A stretch of 64,000 bases of DNA from Litsea cubeba (Eukaryota; Streptophyta; Magnoliopsida; Laurales; Lauraceae): NCBI GenBank assembly GCA_012931725.1, contig CM022951.1, positions 3,827,849-3,891,848 of the forward strand, written 5' to 3'. The notes under the pieces are model-generated. The model was not told the DNA's origin, did no database searches, and saw only the letters and a list, made by a program, of their open reading frames with translations. Positions 42,431-55,575 of the stretch are shown one piece after another; position 1 is the first letter of the stretch, and each line of letters begins with the position of its first letter. A program made the translations under genes and the position numbers.

Positions 42431-43750
42431 CCAGACATTCGCTTTACCCGGATGGTATTTGATAGGGAAGTCGTAATCCTTGATGTACTCCATCCAACGC
42501 CTCTGACGGTTGTTGAGATCATTCTGAGTGAACAGGTACTGCAAGCTGCGATGGTCTGAATGGGCTTCGAACTTCTCTCCGTAGAGGTAGTGCCGCCACA
42601 TCTTCAGTGCAAACATGACTGCTGCAAGCTCTAGATCGTGAGTAGCATACTTCTTCTCGTGTTTCCTTCAGCTGGCGTGATCCATAGGCAATGACTTTGC
42701 CCTCCTGCATCAAAACACAACCAAGGCCGGTCCCTGAAGCATCGGTCAAGACAATAAAACCGCCTATACCAGAAGGTAAAGATAAGATTGGTGCTATCGT
42801 CAGTCTCTCCTTCAGCTCTTGGAAGCTATTCTCACAAGCATCTGTCCACACGAAAGGTACATCCTTCCTTGTCAGCTTGGTCAAAGGTGCTGAAATCGAA
42901 GAGAAGCTCTTGACGAATCTGCAGTAGTAGCCTGCTAAGCGAAGGAAACTCCGAACTTCTGTGACATTCTTCGGTCTCTCCTAGTTCACCACTGCCTCTA
43001 TCTTCGTTGGATCCACTGCTAGGCCGTCTTTGGAGATTATATGTCCGAGAAAGACTACCTATTCTAACCAGAACTCGCACTTGCTAAGCTTCGCATACAA
43101 CTGGTTGTCGCGCTACAACTGTAGAGACGTTCTCAAATGCTGCTCGTGCTCCTCTCTGGACTTGGAGTAGACCAACACGTCGTCGATGAACACCACTATG
43201 AAGCTGTCGAGGTACGGGGCGAAGATCTTGTTCATTAAAGCCATGAACACTGCTAGCGCATTCGTCAACCCGAACGGCATCATAAGGAACTCATAGTGCC
43301 CGTAACGAGTACGAAACACCGTCTTCTGCACATCCTGCTCTCTAACTCGCAGCTGATGATATCCCGATCTCAAGTCCACCTTCGAAAAGTACTGCGCTCC
43401 CTGAAGCTGGTCGAAGAGCTCGTCGATTCGGGGAAGAGGATACTTGTTCTTTACTGTTGTCTGGTTCAGCTGCCTGTAGTCGATGCACATCCTCATCGAC
43501 CCATCCTTCTTCTTCACGAAAAGCACATGTGCTCCCTAAGGTGACATGCTCGGTCTGATGAAGCCATTGTCTATCAACTCTTGCAACTGGGTCTTCAACT
43601 CTCGCAGCTCTGCTGGAGCCATGCGGTTAGGAGCTCTGGAAATCGGTACGGTGCCTGGCATAAGCTCAATGGTGAAGTCGATCTCTCTGACTGGAGGCAA
43701 TCCTGGGATATCGTAGGGAAACACATCTGGAAACTAGCAAAAGACCGGAA
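42430..43750 (-). pseudogene. gypsy reverse transcriptase and RNase H
   Basis: RT motifs: FVKKKDGSMRMCIDYRQLN, KNKYPLPRIDELFDQL, FSKVDLRSGYHQ, FLMMPFGLTNA and the catalytic FIDD (FIDDVLVYSKSREEH). RNase H follows: LTDASGTGLGCVLMQEGK and HSDHRSLQYLFTQ. TAG stops at 43734-43736, 43536-43538 and 42981-42983; a frameshift near 42660 in RNase H. Confidence 0.92.
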
Positions 43751-43928
43751 TCTCCTCGACTCCCTTAGACTTCTTGTCCTCTGAGATGAATGTGATGTAG
43801 CCCTCGCAACCTGATCTCACTAGCCTCTCCGCCTTCAGTGCCGAAACCAATCTGGTGCTGGGTGATCTCCTCTCACCCACAAACTCGATTGTGTCATCTG
43901 AATCGTCGATTGTGAGTCTGACTGTCTT

Positions 43929-44198
43929 TTAGAAGCAATCCATCATTGCTAGGTATCTGGCCAACCAATCCATCCCCAAGATAACGTCGAAGTCATGCAT
44001 GGGTAATACAATCAAATCTGCAGACATAATGCACTCCTTGATCTGCACTCGGCATCTGGGGTGGTAAGTCTGACACACTTCCCTCTTGCCTAAGGGCGTA
44101 GACATAACTAGCATGCGATGTAACTCCTCTCCTACCCCACCAAGAACTAAAGCAAAAGCAGAAGACACATAGGAGTGTGTCGCACCAGGATCAAACAA
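43929..44198 (-). pseudogene. gypsy aspartic protease
   Basis: FDPGATHSYVSSAFA carries the D-x-G-A active site; VILGMDWL is the usual C-terminal motif. The segment is open in itself but lies in a broken polyprotein. Confidence 0.9.
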
Positions 44199-44289
44199 TA
44201 TTCTAGCAATATGATCACAAACAGAAAGAGTACCTTCGACGACGTTCCCTGCAGCTTCGGCCTCCTCATGTGTGAGTGCAAATTACTGA

Positions 44290-45436
44290 CCTACGGCCTT
44301 AGGTCTTTGCTGCTGGCGCTGCTTTCCATGGGGCCTCTGGTGTCGTCCCCTCTAGGTAGTGCTGTCCTCTAGGCTGCTGAGGTCCACGTGCCTGCTGCTG
44401 CTGAGCACGATACTGCTGTTGAGGTGGTTGGGGTGCCGGAGCTATCGGCGGGACAAGTGGTGCTGGAGCTGGAGCTCTAGGAGGTGTTGGAAGCTGAAGC
44501 ATCGGGGGCTGACCTCCCCGTAGTGGGCAAACTCTGGAGATGTGCCTTGGCTCCCCGCAGTCATAGCACACTCTGGGCCCACGCTGTTGCTGCTACTATT
44601 GATACTACCCTGCTGGCCTCTGTCTCTAGAATGGCTGCTGTTGTAGGGGTGCGGGCTGCGGTCTGACCAGAGCGACTCGGACCCGTCTGTGCTGCTGGCT
44701 AGGCCTCAATCCGCTGCAGTCGCTCCTCTGCCCAATAAGCCCTCCTCAAAGCCTCCTCATAAGTGTGAATCTCAATACAAGTCATGTTAAGCTGGATGTC
44801 GTCTCTCAGCCCCTCGACGAACCATCGGATCCTCTCCGAATCGGGCGTGACTAGAGCCTCTGCGAAGCGAGAGAGCTGGGTGAAGCGGACCTCATACTGG
44901 TAGACAGTCATGTTGCCCTGCACCAGTGCCTGGAACTCTCGCAACTTACGGTCTCTGACATGAGCTGGAATGAACTTCCGGAGGAAGTCTGCTCTGAAGG
45001 CTGTCCAAGCAATCTCGTCTCCGATCACCTCGAAATGGCGTTGAACTGTCCTCCACCAATCCTCTGCTACGCCTCGAAACATATACGCAGCTAGCTGCAC
45101 CCTTTGCTGGCCGGTGCACTCGAAGACTCTAAATATCTTCTCCATCCGTACGATCCAGTCATCAGCCACTAGCGGATCATCTGCGCCAGTGAACTCAGGT
45201 GGTCCCCTTTTGAGGAACCTCTCAAAGATGATGTCGGGTCTGCCTTTCGAACAGGTGCCGCTGCTACACCGGACTGAGTCACCCTCTCCATGACATCCAG
45301 GACTTGCGACTGAAATTGCGCAAAGTCCTCGGCCTGCTGCTGCTGCGCCGTAGCCTGAGCCTCCTGAGAAACAAGGAAGGCCTGTAGGAATCTCTGAAAG
45401 CTCGAAGTTAGGCTAGCCACCGACTGGCGGTGCCGT
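44290..45436 (-). pseudogene. gypsy gag, 5' end deleted
   Basis: Retrotrans_gag domain (ADDWIVRMEKIFRVF and AAYMFRGVAEDWWRTV, then YEVRFTQLSRFAEAL) at 45169-44699; zinc knuckle CYDCGEPRHISRVC near 44570. The region 45420-45169 (SLTSSFQRFLQAFL...) is the gag N-terminal part but in another frame, so a frameshift lies near 45200-45300. The natural start codon is lost: gag reads straight into LTR sequence at 45437. Confidence 0.9.
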
Positions 45437-47998
45437 AGGTAATTTGATCTTTAAATGAAACCTCAGATGCTAAGGAATACTGTGATTGGTGCTCCAGAAG
45501 TTATGAGCATCATTGGTAACACATAAAGGTCAAATCATCTTAGATTACATAACCTGGACCTTAATTAGTGGGCACCACGAGTCAAGGTTGAGCCACACCA
45601 TTGACTCGTGGTTGGCATAGTGATGGAAGTCTATTTGGATGGTCGATGGGCCCCACAAACGATCACATTATGAGAAACCAAAGTCTGGAAAACTTACTGT
45701 ACACAGTGTGCTCGATTGATCTCCTGGCCTGGGGGTCAACCCGGCACATTGGGATCAGAGAGTATTCACCCTTCAGGTAAAGTCCTGAATTTTTCGAGTT
45801 TCCAGTGTGCTCGGTCGACCTCTTGGCCTGGTCGGTCAACCGAGCACACTGTAAATTTTGGCTAAGGGCTGTCCCAGATTTTAGCTTCTTTTGCTGGAAA
45901 CTCTGATCTCGGTCACCTGATCTCGGTCTTCTGGCTGTAAGCTCGGTAAAAACTGAGCTCGGTTAAGCACTGAGCTCGGCTAAAACATTGAGTTCGGTCA
46001 AACACTAAACTCGGCTAGAACACTGAGCTCGGGGAAACACTGAGCTCGGTCAATTCATTGAGCTCGGCCAAACGACTAAGTTCGGTCAACCACACATACT
46101 GAACTCTGAGTCTGAGGAAAATTCCAGATTTTTACACAAGAATTCCAATTGGGTTAATAAAATACTCAGGGCTTATTTTAATTCTAAAAAAAATCTAATG
46201 GGTCCTGGTAATTAATCCACTATTAATATACTAAACCCATGTTTAAAAATAAGCCCAGGTCTCTAGGTCAAAGGGTCTCATTTGTATCCATTAAAAGCTA
46301 TAGGTTTTATTTTTAATTAATAAAACTAAAGGGTTATTAAAATAGTGGGCCCCACTAGTCTCGCCCCACATCAATCTTCATCATCAAGGTCACTAAGTAG
46401 TCCCTGATCCTAAGTCCGGACCTGATATGAAATTAGGGACCTACCTGGGCCCCACAAGCTCACTGGACCACACTTTCCCATACTCCCTTAGTTTCCCTTC
46501 TTTTCCCATGCACCCTCGGACCACCAAGCACCCACTCATCTCCTTCCTTTACACAAAACGTGTTCTGTAACAGAACCCATGTTCTGTTACAGAACATTCA
46601 CGACGCCCAGGCTTCATCATCCACAAGTGGTGGCCCACCTCTGATCAAAGCTTTGATCAGTCTTTCCCCTTGTGGTCGCCCAGGGCCCCTTTATCAGATG
46701 TGGGGTCCTCATTTTCAAAGGTGGCCCACATGGGCCCACAGTTCCCAAAAAAAGGGAATAAATCCAACCACGGTTTTGGGTTTAAACAAGTTAGTGTCCA
46801 TCGCATGGATCATGGCCCTTCCTTGATCAAGGACCAGATCAGACTCCACCCCCATGGTCCGCCCCACCATATCAGGCCTGATGGACGGATTAGATCTGTG
46901 ATCAGATCAATCTGTGGGTCCCGCAATCCGTCAAGCCAAAACTGAGTTTTCTACAAAACAATCCACTTTTCCTATGAAAAAACACTGGATAATGGGCCAG
47001 GGGGTGTCCACACGCCATGGGACCCGCCCCTCTGGGGTCGCCCGTGGGTCCTCTATCAGATCCACGGTTCGGATCTATCATCGGGTCGCCCACCTGGGTC
47101 CCGGTCTCAACGCAAATCAAATGGGTTTTCACTGTTCGTCTCCGGATAGCTGATACAGATCACCCAACTCTAGAATTCTCTTCCTCAACCCATTGTCCAG
47201 CAAACCTCCTCCATTCCACACCATTTATCACACATAAAAACATCAAACACTTCCATCCATCCATCATCAACCGGCCAAAAACCAAAGACAAGCTCAATGT
47301 AGATCTAACATGTATATACAGAATTGGATTGGAACTGCAAATCAAAAGGAGGAAAAACATGCAATCTAGATTATCCAGCACATGGGACTTGCCCGATCAG
47401 TGCAGTCAGAAGGAAGAGAGAAGATACATAACCAAGCTATAATAGGGAAATCCAGCAGCAAGTCTCGGTTGTTGATCAGCTTGGGAATTCTGGGAAGAGG
47501 AAGAGAGAGGGAGAGAGATAGGAATTTGGGGAAGATGGGGGTTCGGTGGAGAGGAATAGGGAAGAAGAAGAGAGAAAAGAGAGATGAGAATGAGAGAAGA
47601 AAATGAACAGTGTTTTCGTTTGGGTAGGAGAGGGTTTGGTTTAAATAGTTTAAGGTTTTAGGGCTAGGGACAAGAGTGCCCTTGGGGTTAAACTGGGATT
47701 AGGGTTAGGGTAGAGGGTATTTAGGTCTTTAGGTGAGGTTCTAGAAGGTACTTTAGTGGAAACCCCCATATGGACCAAACTAATATCTAACTAGGGACCC
47801 TAACAAACTAACAACTATAAAATTGTAAAAGACACCACATGGACTCTATTAATTACACAACTAAACTAAACTAACTATGGCTTAGGAAAAATACATAACT
47901 ACCCTCACTAAGCCCCATAATTAGTACAAATAATATACTTAGGCTAATACATAGTATTCAAATTCAAATTGAGGGCCCGCAAGGGGTGGGGCCTCACA
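45437..47998 (-). repeat. Truncated 5' LTR of the gypsy element
   Basis: Matches 38211-40809 of the complete LTR along its whole length, with only a few differences per hundred bases by eye and a shorter tandem array. The counterpart of 36734-38210 is missing. The breakpoint is sharp at AGGTAATTTG (45437 against 38211). Confidence 0.93.
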
Positions 47999-48003
47999 TT
48001 AAC

Positions 48004-48982
48004 AATTGAGCATTAATGCTGCTAGCGACTTTTTCCCTGCTTTCCACTTATCTCACTTGTAAGTGGCGATAGTTCTCACTTGGCTACATAGGGTTCGAAC
48101 CTGGTACATAACATCTTCCCACTTGCGTGGGCTTTCTTTTTGCTTGTGCGGGCTCCTTTCCCACTTGTATGGATTGTCTTCCTGTGTGTGCGGGCTCTCT
48201 CTTGTTCCCAACCCCGTTGGCCGGGTTACTCAATCTTCGTCATTTGTTGTGGGCAGCCGTGAAGACAAAATAATAATTACATTGGTAGTCATTTACCGAG
48301 CTTTTGAAAACAGAGTGAAGTGTACAGGGGAAACCGGATCCTAAGAAAACTCATTTTCTAGAAAGTCATGACTATAGATAGAAATCGTCCACGACAAATT
48401 GAGAAAAAAGCTTATTCACACCAGGCTTGGCCCATGTTTGGTATCTCTATTTCCATCCTCTACTTTTCTAAATCTCTAAAGTGGGCAGGGGTTTTGAATA
48501 TAAGAGCATTTGGCATCTATTTCTAGCATCTACACACTTTAGAGAAACAGAAGCAAAGCCTCTTAAAACCACAACCCCATTCTTTATGCAGTTGAAAAGT
48601 AAAGGGTAAAAACCAGAGGCAGATGAACGGTGTTTTGGGTGTCTGCCATGTTTTTTTTAAAAAAATATCGGAGCGTAGATCAAGATCCAAATCATTGGAA
48701 ATATTTACAGATCAAACATGGCTATGGGACTAAATTTCAGCCGCTGAATCATCTCCAATCTTGAGATATTTGCAAAAAAAAAATGAACCATTTGATATTA
48801 TTTTTTGAATTCTATGGGCCCCAAACACAAGATCCAAACCATTAAATTTCTTTGGAAGTCTAAATACGACAATTGGGTCAAATTCTAAAACTTGATACCT
48901 CATGGATCTCGAGAAACTTGCAAACAAATAATATCAACCATTGATGTACCGTGTCGGTTTTAGATGTGTTCATAGGCAGTCC

Positions 48983-49018
<36 letters not shown>

Positions 49019-50861
49019 GTCTGTGGGATAGTAAATCATAATCTAAACCGTTGAGACTATTCAAAAGGTCAAACGCCACTATGAGTCCAAATTTCAACCA
49101 TTGGATCATCATGAATGTCGAGATATTTGCAAAAAGAACATGTGGACACTTTTTTTAATTTTTTGAATTATTTGGGCCCCAAACACGAGCCGAACCGTTA
49201 AATCTATTTGGAATGCTGCACACAACTATGGCGTCAAATTTCAAAGCTTGATACCTCATTGGTCTAGAGGAATTTGTGAGAAATTCTCAACCATTGATTT
49301 AAGAAAGTCTATTTAGAAGAAAACCTTGCATTACCAAACACTTATTTTTATTCTAGCCTCTTTCTTTTATGGATCTTTTTTTTAATGGCCCTATTTAATT
49401 TGAGGGTCTATCAAAAAGAGAGAAGAGTTAAAATAGATCCTTGCATTACCAAATACTTATTTTGATTTTAGCCTCTTTCTTTATGACTCTTTTTTGATGG
49501 GTCTATAAAAAAAGAGTAAGAGATACTTTGGCTGTGTTTAGAATCTCTATTCTTATTTCAACAGAGCCATCCAAAATAGAGTCATAAAAAAAAAAGAGCC
49601 TAAAGCTCTTATTTTCACAAGTCCAAAAATGAGATCTTTTACTTTAAGAAAATTTGACTCTACTCTTCTAAAGTGGGTGGAGGTAGAGTCGCACGCAAAG
49701 TGCTCTTATTTTACAAGCCTTTAACCACTTTAGACATTTAGAAAAATAGCGGTTAAAAGTAAAGATGCCAAACATGGGCTCAGTGAATACAAATTTTATA
49801 ACTTCAACTTTAAATTATCCATGGTCATCATGCGGTAGAATTCTGAACTTTTCAAATACTGTCTTCCGAAAATTTCTAAATGCTCTGTTACCAAGTTGCA
49901 TGTTAGGAAACATATAACTTAAAATACTTATTTCAAACGAATACAGTACATACCTTTCTGGTCTTTGTATTTCTACAGTTTTGCTTGTCCAAGTTTGAAG
50001 TCCAAGTTTGAAAGCAATTAACCCGAGCCTAGAAACTGTTTCCCAAGAATCAAGATAGAACGGATTTTCTCTTCTCTGGAAAGTAGCATTTCAATTCCAA
50101 AGAACAACGAACCGCAAAAGCAGTATCTGACCAAGAACAGAGATAGGTGCATCTGAAATGAAGTTATGCAACCCTTCATGAAAGGTAGCACCACTTCAGT
50201 CTATGCACTGTTTCATGAAAAGATGCAATGTTTCGAACCATTGAATCATTTGAAAAAGCCCATCTCATTAAGAAAAGCTTAGACCCAATTGCAATTTGGA
50301 TTTGGGCCTTGTAAAAAATAGCCGAGCCGGCACGTGGAACCCGACCCGACCGGAACGGACGGCGACGGCGCGCGTATTTGTTGAGCTTAACTGCATTCCG
50401 TCTCCACAGAAAATTAGTGGTACCCCTTGGGACCCAACACCCTTATAGTCATACTTTCTCTATATATACTCAACATCTCTTTGGTTTTCTTCCAATATGG
50501 GACAAGTGTTTTTCATACTTTCCCTCATTCATTTCTTACTCATTTTATTTCAAGTGGGGTAACTTGGGAGACAAATTACTCATTCAATACTCAATGGATT
50601 TGTGTAATGTATTGGATTTGTGTAATTCCAAGTTCCATGTGTTCACTACATTTTGAACTAATTACTAACCCATTTTTCTAACATTGCATTCATGTACAGT
50701 TTCGAGATTTGAAGAATCTGGGATATGTTTAAAAAGCCATTTTCACTCCAATAAATCCTGAAGATACTGATATTCTCCTAATCTATAAGTTAGAGAGGGG
50801 TAGGGGGGCGGTTGCCGGGATATTACTCTTGTCGCCTTAAATGGAATTCATCTGGAATTCC

Positions 50862-50900
<39 letters not shown>

Positions 50901-51153
50901 AAACAGAGAAATTTGTTCAACATAATACATACCCAATGAAATGCTCATTGGAGAAGATCTAAATGTACCATCATCAAACAAATATTGACATTAATTTTAA
51001 TAATAGTACAGTTGCTGCGGTAAGAAGATCATCCTTCAGTGAAAGCCACTGAAGACACTGTAACAATGTGAGACTTTTTTCTACATGCCTTATATCTTAT
51101 TAATTTCAACGACCATGAATATAAGCAACATAACGTACAATGTTTATACCACA
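48004..51153. other. Intergenic region downstream of the terpene synthase gene
   Basis: Contains the inverted-repeat element 48430-49779, a short G/T-rich repeat (GTGCGGGCTC-type words, 48110-48200), a CT microsatellite (48989-49014), a GC-rich patch near 50325-50370 and a GA microsatellite (50870-50893). No coding motif found. Confidence 0.6.
48430..49779. mobile_element. 1.35-kb inverted-repeat element with an internal duplication
   Basis: The left end GCCCATGTTTGGTATCTCTA, continuing to CTAAATCTCTAAAGTGG, matches the reverse complement of the right end (GCCCATGTTTGGCATCTTTA, continuing to CTAAATGTCTAAAGTGG). TIRs are about 60-65 bp. Inside, 48663-48950 and 49026-49300 are diverged direct copies sharing GAGATATTTGCAAA and GGGCCCCAAACAC. 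No transposase and no clear target duplication. Confidence 0.75.
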
Positions 51154-54100
51154 TCACCATAACAAGGGTTTAGTTGTAGTAGGAGGCCTTAAAACCCTGG
51201 AGTAAGATCTGTGAAAATGGCGTACAATCGGTAATCTAAGAGGGAAGACACGGTCTGTCGACACTCTCATTCCAAATGGCTCGATGTTTGAATAAGACAA
51301 AAGCCTCTTCCCACCATTATCTTGAAAGCTGCTACCAATGTGAGCTCTTACTATTGAATTGTGCTTCTTTGATCCAAGGAGAGGTTGGGGAGACGGTTGC
51401 GGGGCTGTGCTCCATGTTTCTGTCACTAAAGGCTCAAAAATCGCTTTGTTGATGCTGTTAACCATCTCTGTCGGGGAATCGAATCCGTTAGTGGAGTTGA
51501 AGAACATTTGGAATGCTTTTAAACCACCCAAATATAAAAGTCTGCGCAGTTTTGGCACACCAGTGACTCCATCCTCCAGAGCCATTTTAAGGAAATCTTT
51601 CTTTTGCTTGTTAACAATATCTCTAATATACTCGCTTGAACCTTCAATGTCCAGCTCTGGGTTCTCCTTCAAGTATAGAAGGACGAGATTCAACTTCCCA
51701 TCTTCATTTTCCTTCTGAATCATAACAAAGAAAACTTGCTTTAGAGGAAAATAGTGTTAAAGAAACACTTTTTTTAAGTGGGTTTCTTTTTCAAATATAA
51801 ATTTTCTGATAGATCCCTCCGCCAAATTTAAAATTTAGGATTCGCCATGCGGCTACGGTCAATCCAAATTAAAGCCTCCCCATTGACCTAGCCCATGTGA
51901 ATTGGCAAGCATATATAATTGATATCAATCTCACTATTGTGATTACCACTTGGTTTTAGAACAAAAAAGTCCATTTTATTGAAGATTGCACGATTTTGAT
52001 CTTTCTATCCTCCCTTCCTCGTTCATTGAGGTGGGCTTGACAGTGATGAAACTCTTGGTAAGCCATACGATGAATAGGCCATGCTCAAAATCTTTTTTTG
52101 TTCCTTTTTTTTTTTTTTCCAAAGGTTACTCCAAAACCTTATCAAGGATCAAGCAACCTTCATATTTTAACTTCTTCAGTGTAATTTCATATTTCCTTTT
52201 TAGGCCATCATGAATAGGCCATTAATTTCTACTCAAATTGTGCATCTATTATCTTACTAGATGGTAGATGTCTATTAAGGGATGGAATCCCTTGGTAGTG
52301 GCAACTGTGTCTGTGTGATATGAGACATCTTGCCACTGAGATTTCTCGTATTTCTTACATTGAGCATCTATATAAATTTAAACGAGTTTCTCACATATAT
52401 GAAACTTAGGCAGGTAGGTAAACATTATGTTTACTTTCAAGATTTTTACCTCATAGCTCTGCATGTCGTTCAAAAGGCGTGCTGAAACCATGAGCAATTT
52501 TGTAATCACATCCACGTTCGAGTGCGTCATTTGGTGCATGGATAATCCTGGGCTTGCCAAGTAACAGGCCGGAAGAATCATCGTATGAACTGCAATGGAT
52601 GTCGTACCTGTTTGGATATATTCATCAATAGATGGAGCATATCGCCTTCTGCTCCAATCTGCTTCCTTGAGCCATGACATAAAGGTTTCACACCACTTCA
52701 CCAAAAAAAAAAAAAACATCAAAGTCTGTTAGACCTTTGGCTTTCAAAGGCCATTGGGGTCCAAAGTCCAGAGTCCTAATTTGAGTTCAAACCGACACGT
52801 ACTACAATGTTTGCTATATATGATTCATTTATGATTGGAACTGTAGTTTTTGAAAAGAAAGATTAAAAAGGGCATAAAATATATCGTAGAAGTAGGGGAG
52901 TTTTCCAAAGTTTTTTTTTTTTTTTTGGCCCCTCATCTTATCCATCTGTGGTTGGCTACTTGGCTAGGAGGACTAAATGCATACTTTCTCCAATTAAATA
53001 CTCACCAGGTCTCGAACACTCTTCGTCACATCAACTTGATGCCGATCATAAAACATTTTGATGGTATCATCAACAAGGTCACTAAGAGCGTCAAAGATAA
53101 CTTTGCCATGGCCGGATAGTCCCTTCCCGTCCCATCTATAAAAGATCAAAACAACCAGAAAAGAAAAGAAAAAAAGAACAAACAAACATTAAAACAAGAA
53201 AATCAGGAGCAATGTAATGTAATGAGCATTGTTATATGACTTGATGAAATAGTACTACTACTGTACCTTCCAACTGCTTCAGTGAGAGTATTCAGCTCAT
53301 CCATCGAACCTTCCATATCGAAGAAATCATCAGCGACTGTAACGAGGATTGCGCTCTTGCAGACCAACATCCTCACATCGGAGAGTGAAGGGAGATATGC
53401 ACCGGAGGCAACGGAGTAGTAACAGTATGTGGTTTTCTCGCGACCAAATCCAATATCTCGTAGACCGGAGTCCCTGCCCCACCTAATTATTTCATGAGCC
53501 AAAAGGTGGGTGAGTTAGTACTTAGGGGAGCATGACGGTGAAAGACAAAGTCTAATTAAACCATGCATTTTGATCAACAAACATGCAAAATGAACATGTA
53601 CACGTGTATAAGACACGTGTGAAGCAATATTTTTTGTTAATTTCTTTTTTTTTTCTTTCGCTTTGACCGTTTTACTTTATTTTTTGAATCCTTCTGTTAG
53701 GAATCGATTGACTCTAATTTAATAGATGCTTGTTCACATTTATATCACTTGATATAAAGAGAAAATGGAGATATATACCACTATAGAGTGATTTAGAGAA
53801 AACATGCTGAAAGGAATTTTCTTCAGAGAGAAAGAAAGGGAATGAGAAACTCATGGAAGGAGCTAGAGAAGCATTGGGCCTATATTTTATTAGAGTGATC
53901 TCTAGAAAGAGAAGGAGCTTTGAAGGTTTGTCATCTTCATTTTCAGAGGAAGGATAGCTCCTCATTTTTCTCCGTTGATGTTGTCACGTAGGTCGCCTAT
54001 TAAGATTAAACCACGTAAATCTAATTATGCCTTCATGACTGTTTTGATGTTTTTCCTTTCATGTTGGTTTGCTCTTTGTTAATTTGGTTGCCTTTCCCTA

Positions 54101-55508
54101 AGCATTTGGTTAGTGATTTCTATTGAAAAATCATATTGATCATCGATCGAGCGATTGTAGAACCTCCCCATTAACATAAAACAAGATATGGCCAATCTAA
54201 AAACCATTCTAGAAGAAAAGACTTACAAAAAGAAAAGACTTACAATGTCAATGGCCCAGGCCCACTCACACAGGCTTACAAAAAGAAAAGACTTGAAATA
54301 TGTCGCCGGTCTGGCCTGTCCCAAGGCCCGACTGATATTGACAATCCAAGCGGAGTCTATTAAAAGTTAAAAACCCCTCCATTTTTATTAGGCCTGCTCT
54401 AGAACGTATTTTTTAATCTTTAGGCGTAGCAAACATATCTGGTCCAAACCCAGATCTTCACCTGAGCTAAAGAGACAGTCATCTGGGTTATTTTCGGGCC
54501 CTAAATTAGCGGACAAAAACCTTAAAGCACGCCCAAGATATGGTGGGCTAGGATAGGAAACTAGTGGGCTTGCTCGGGCCATGACGAACATAGAGATGTG
54601 ATTGTGGAAGAATTAGATGTACCTTGTAACCTGCTCGAGTTCGTTCTTGAAAATGAATTGACGGAGTGTGTAGTTTTCCTTCGCAAGTCGTAGCAGTTTG
54701 TTGCTGTTTAGGCATGATATCCTGCAATATTTACATGCAAAGCAACAACAGTACAAGCTAGTCAGTCATGAGATCACATATAGATATACTCAAAGCTATC
54801 TCCTCTCTCCTCGTGGTAATGTCAATAAATACCTGTAATAAGAGGCCTTTCCCATCCAAAGATAGTCGTCGCTCTCGCTTCCTTCAATGCTCACTCGATG
54901 CTCCAGATGCTCCGATCGTGCGAGCCAGGGGAGTCTTAGCTCATGCTCAATCTGGGCAATCCACACAGTTCATCCATATCAGTACGAGGATCATCAAATG
55001 GGTGATAGGATTGGAACCAGTGCTTTGGACATGTTCCACATCCGGACCAATTTGTTCAACACTGTTGGAAGTAGGGGTGGCTATTCTTCTACTGGTTTTT
55101 TATATGTTTTGCTTATGTTCTTTCCTTTCCGGTGGTAAGTTAATCTATAGATCACCTAATGAATGTTTTAACTGGAAAATGGAAATGACCCTAAAAGTTC
55201 TGGAATAGCATGGTAAGTTACCTCTCTTTGAATATTGAATGTCACAACACTATCCTTTGCATTTTTGATGTTTAGTCCCCTCTCTAGTAATGTTTTTGAG
55301 AAAGACCTGGCTTCCTCAAGTTCATTTTCTCCTGGGAAAATCACCTCTGTTGCTCTGTAAACATTTAACAAGGTGCTCAACAAGCTATCATAGTTTTGTT
55401 CCATATATGATGTTATGTCCTCATGTTGCAGGAACCGACAAAGCCTTCCTGCATACAACAAACAAACAACATACATATAGTTGGTGAAAGAAATCAAATA
55501 ACAAACAC

Positions 55509-55575
<67 letters not shown>

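Larger units (their letters stand above)
36734..47998 (-). mobile_element. Ty3/gypsy LTR retrotransposon, Tekay/Del-like, minus orientation, internally deleted and decayed
   Basis: The element starts TGTAACGCTCC and ends GGCCTCACA on the plus strand, flanked by a perfect 5-bp duplication TTAAC (36729-36733 and 47999-48003). Gag, protease, RT, RNase H and integrase follow in gypsy order on the minus strand, ending in a chromodomain-like segment (VKVQWEHHTPVEAT). LTRs are about 4.1 kb. The 5' LTR (right side) has lost its last 1.48 kb together with the primer-binding site and the start of gag. At least nine TAG stops and several frameshifts make it inactive. Confidence 0.95.
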
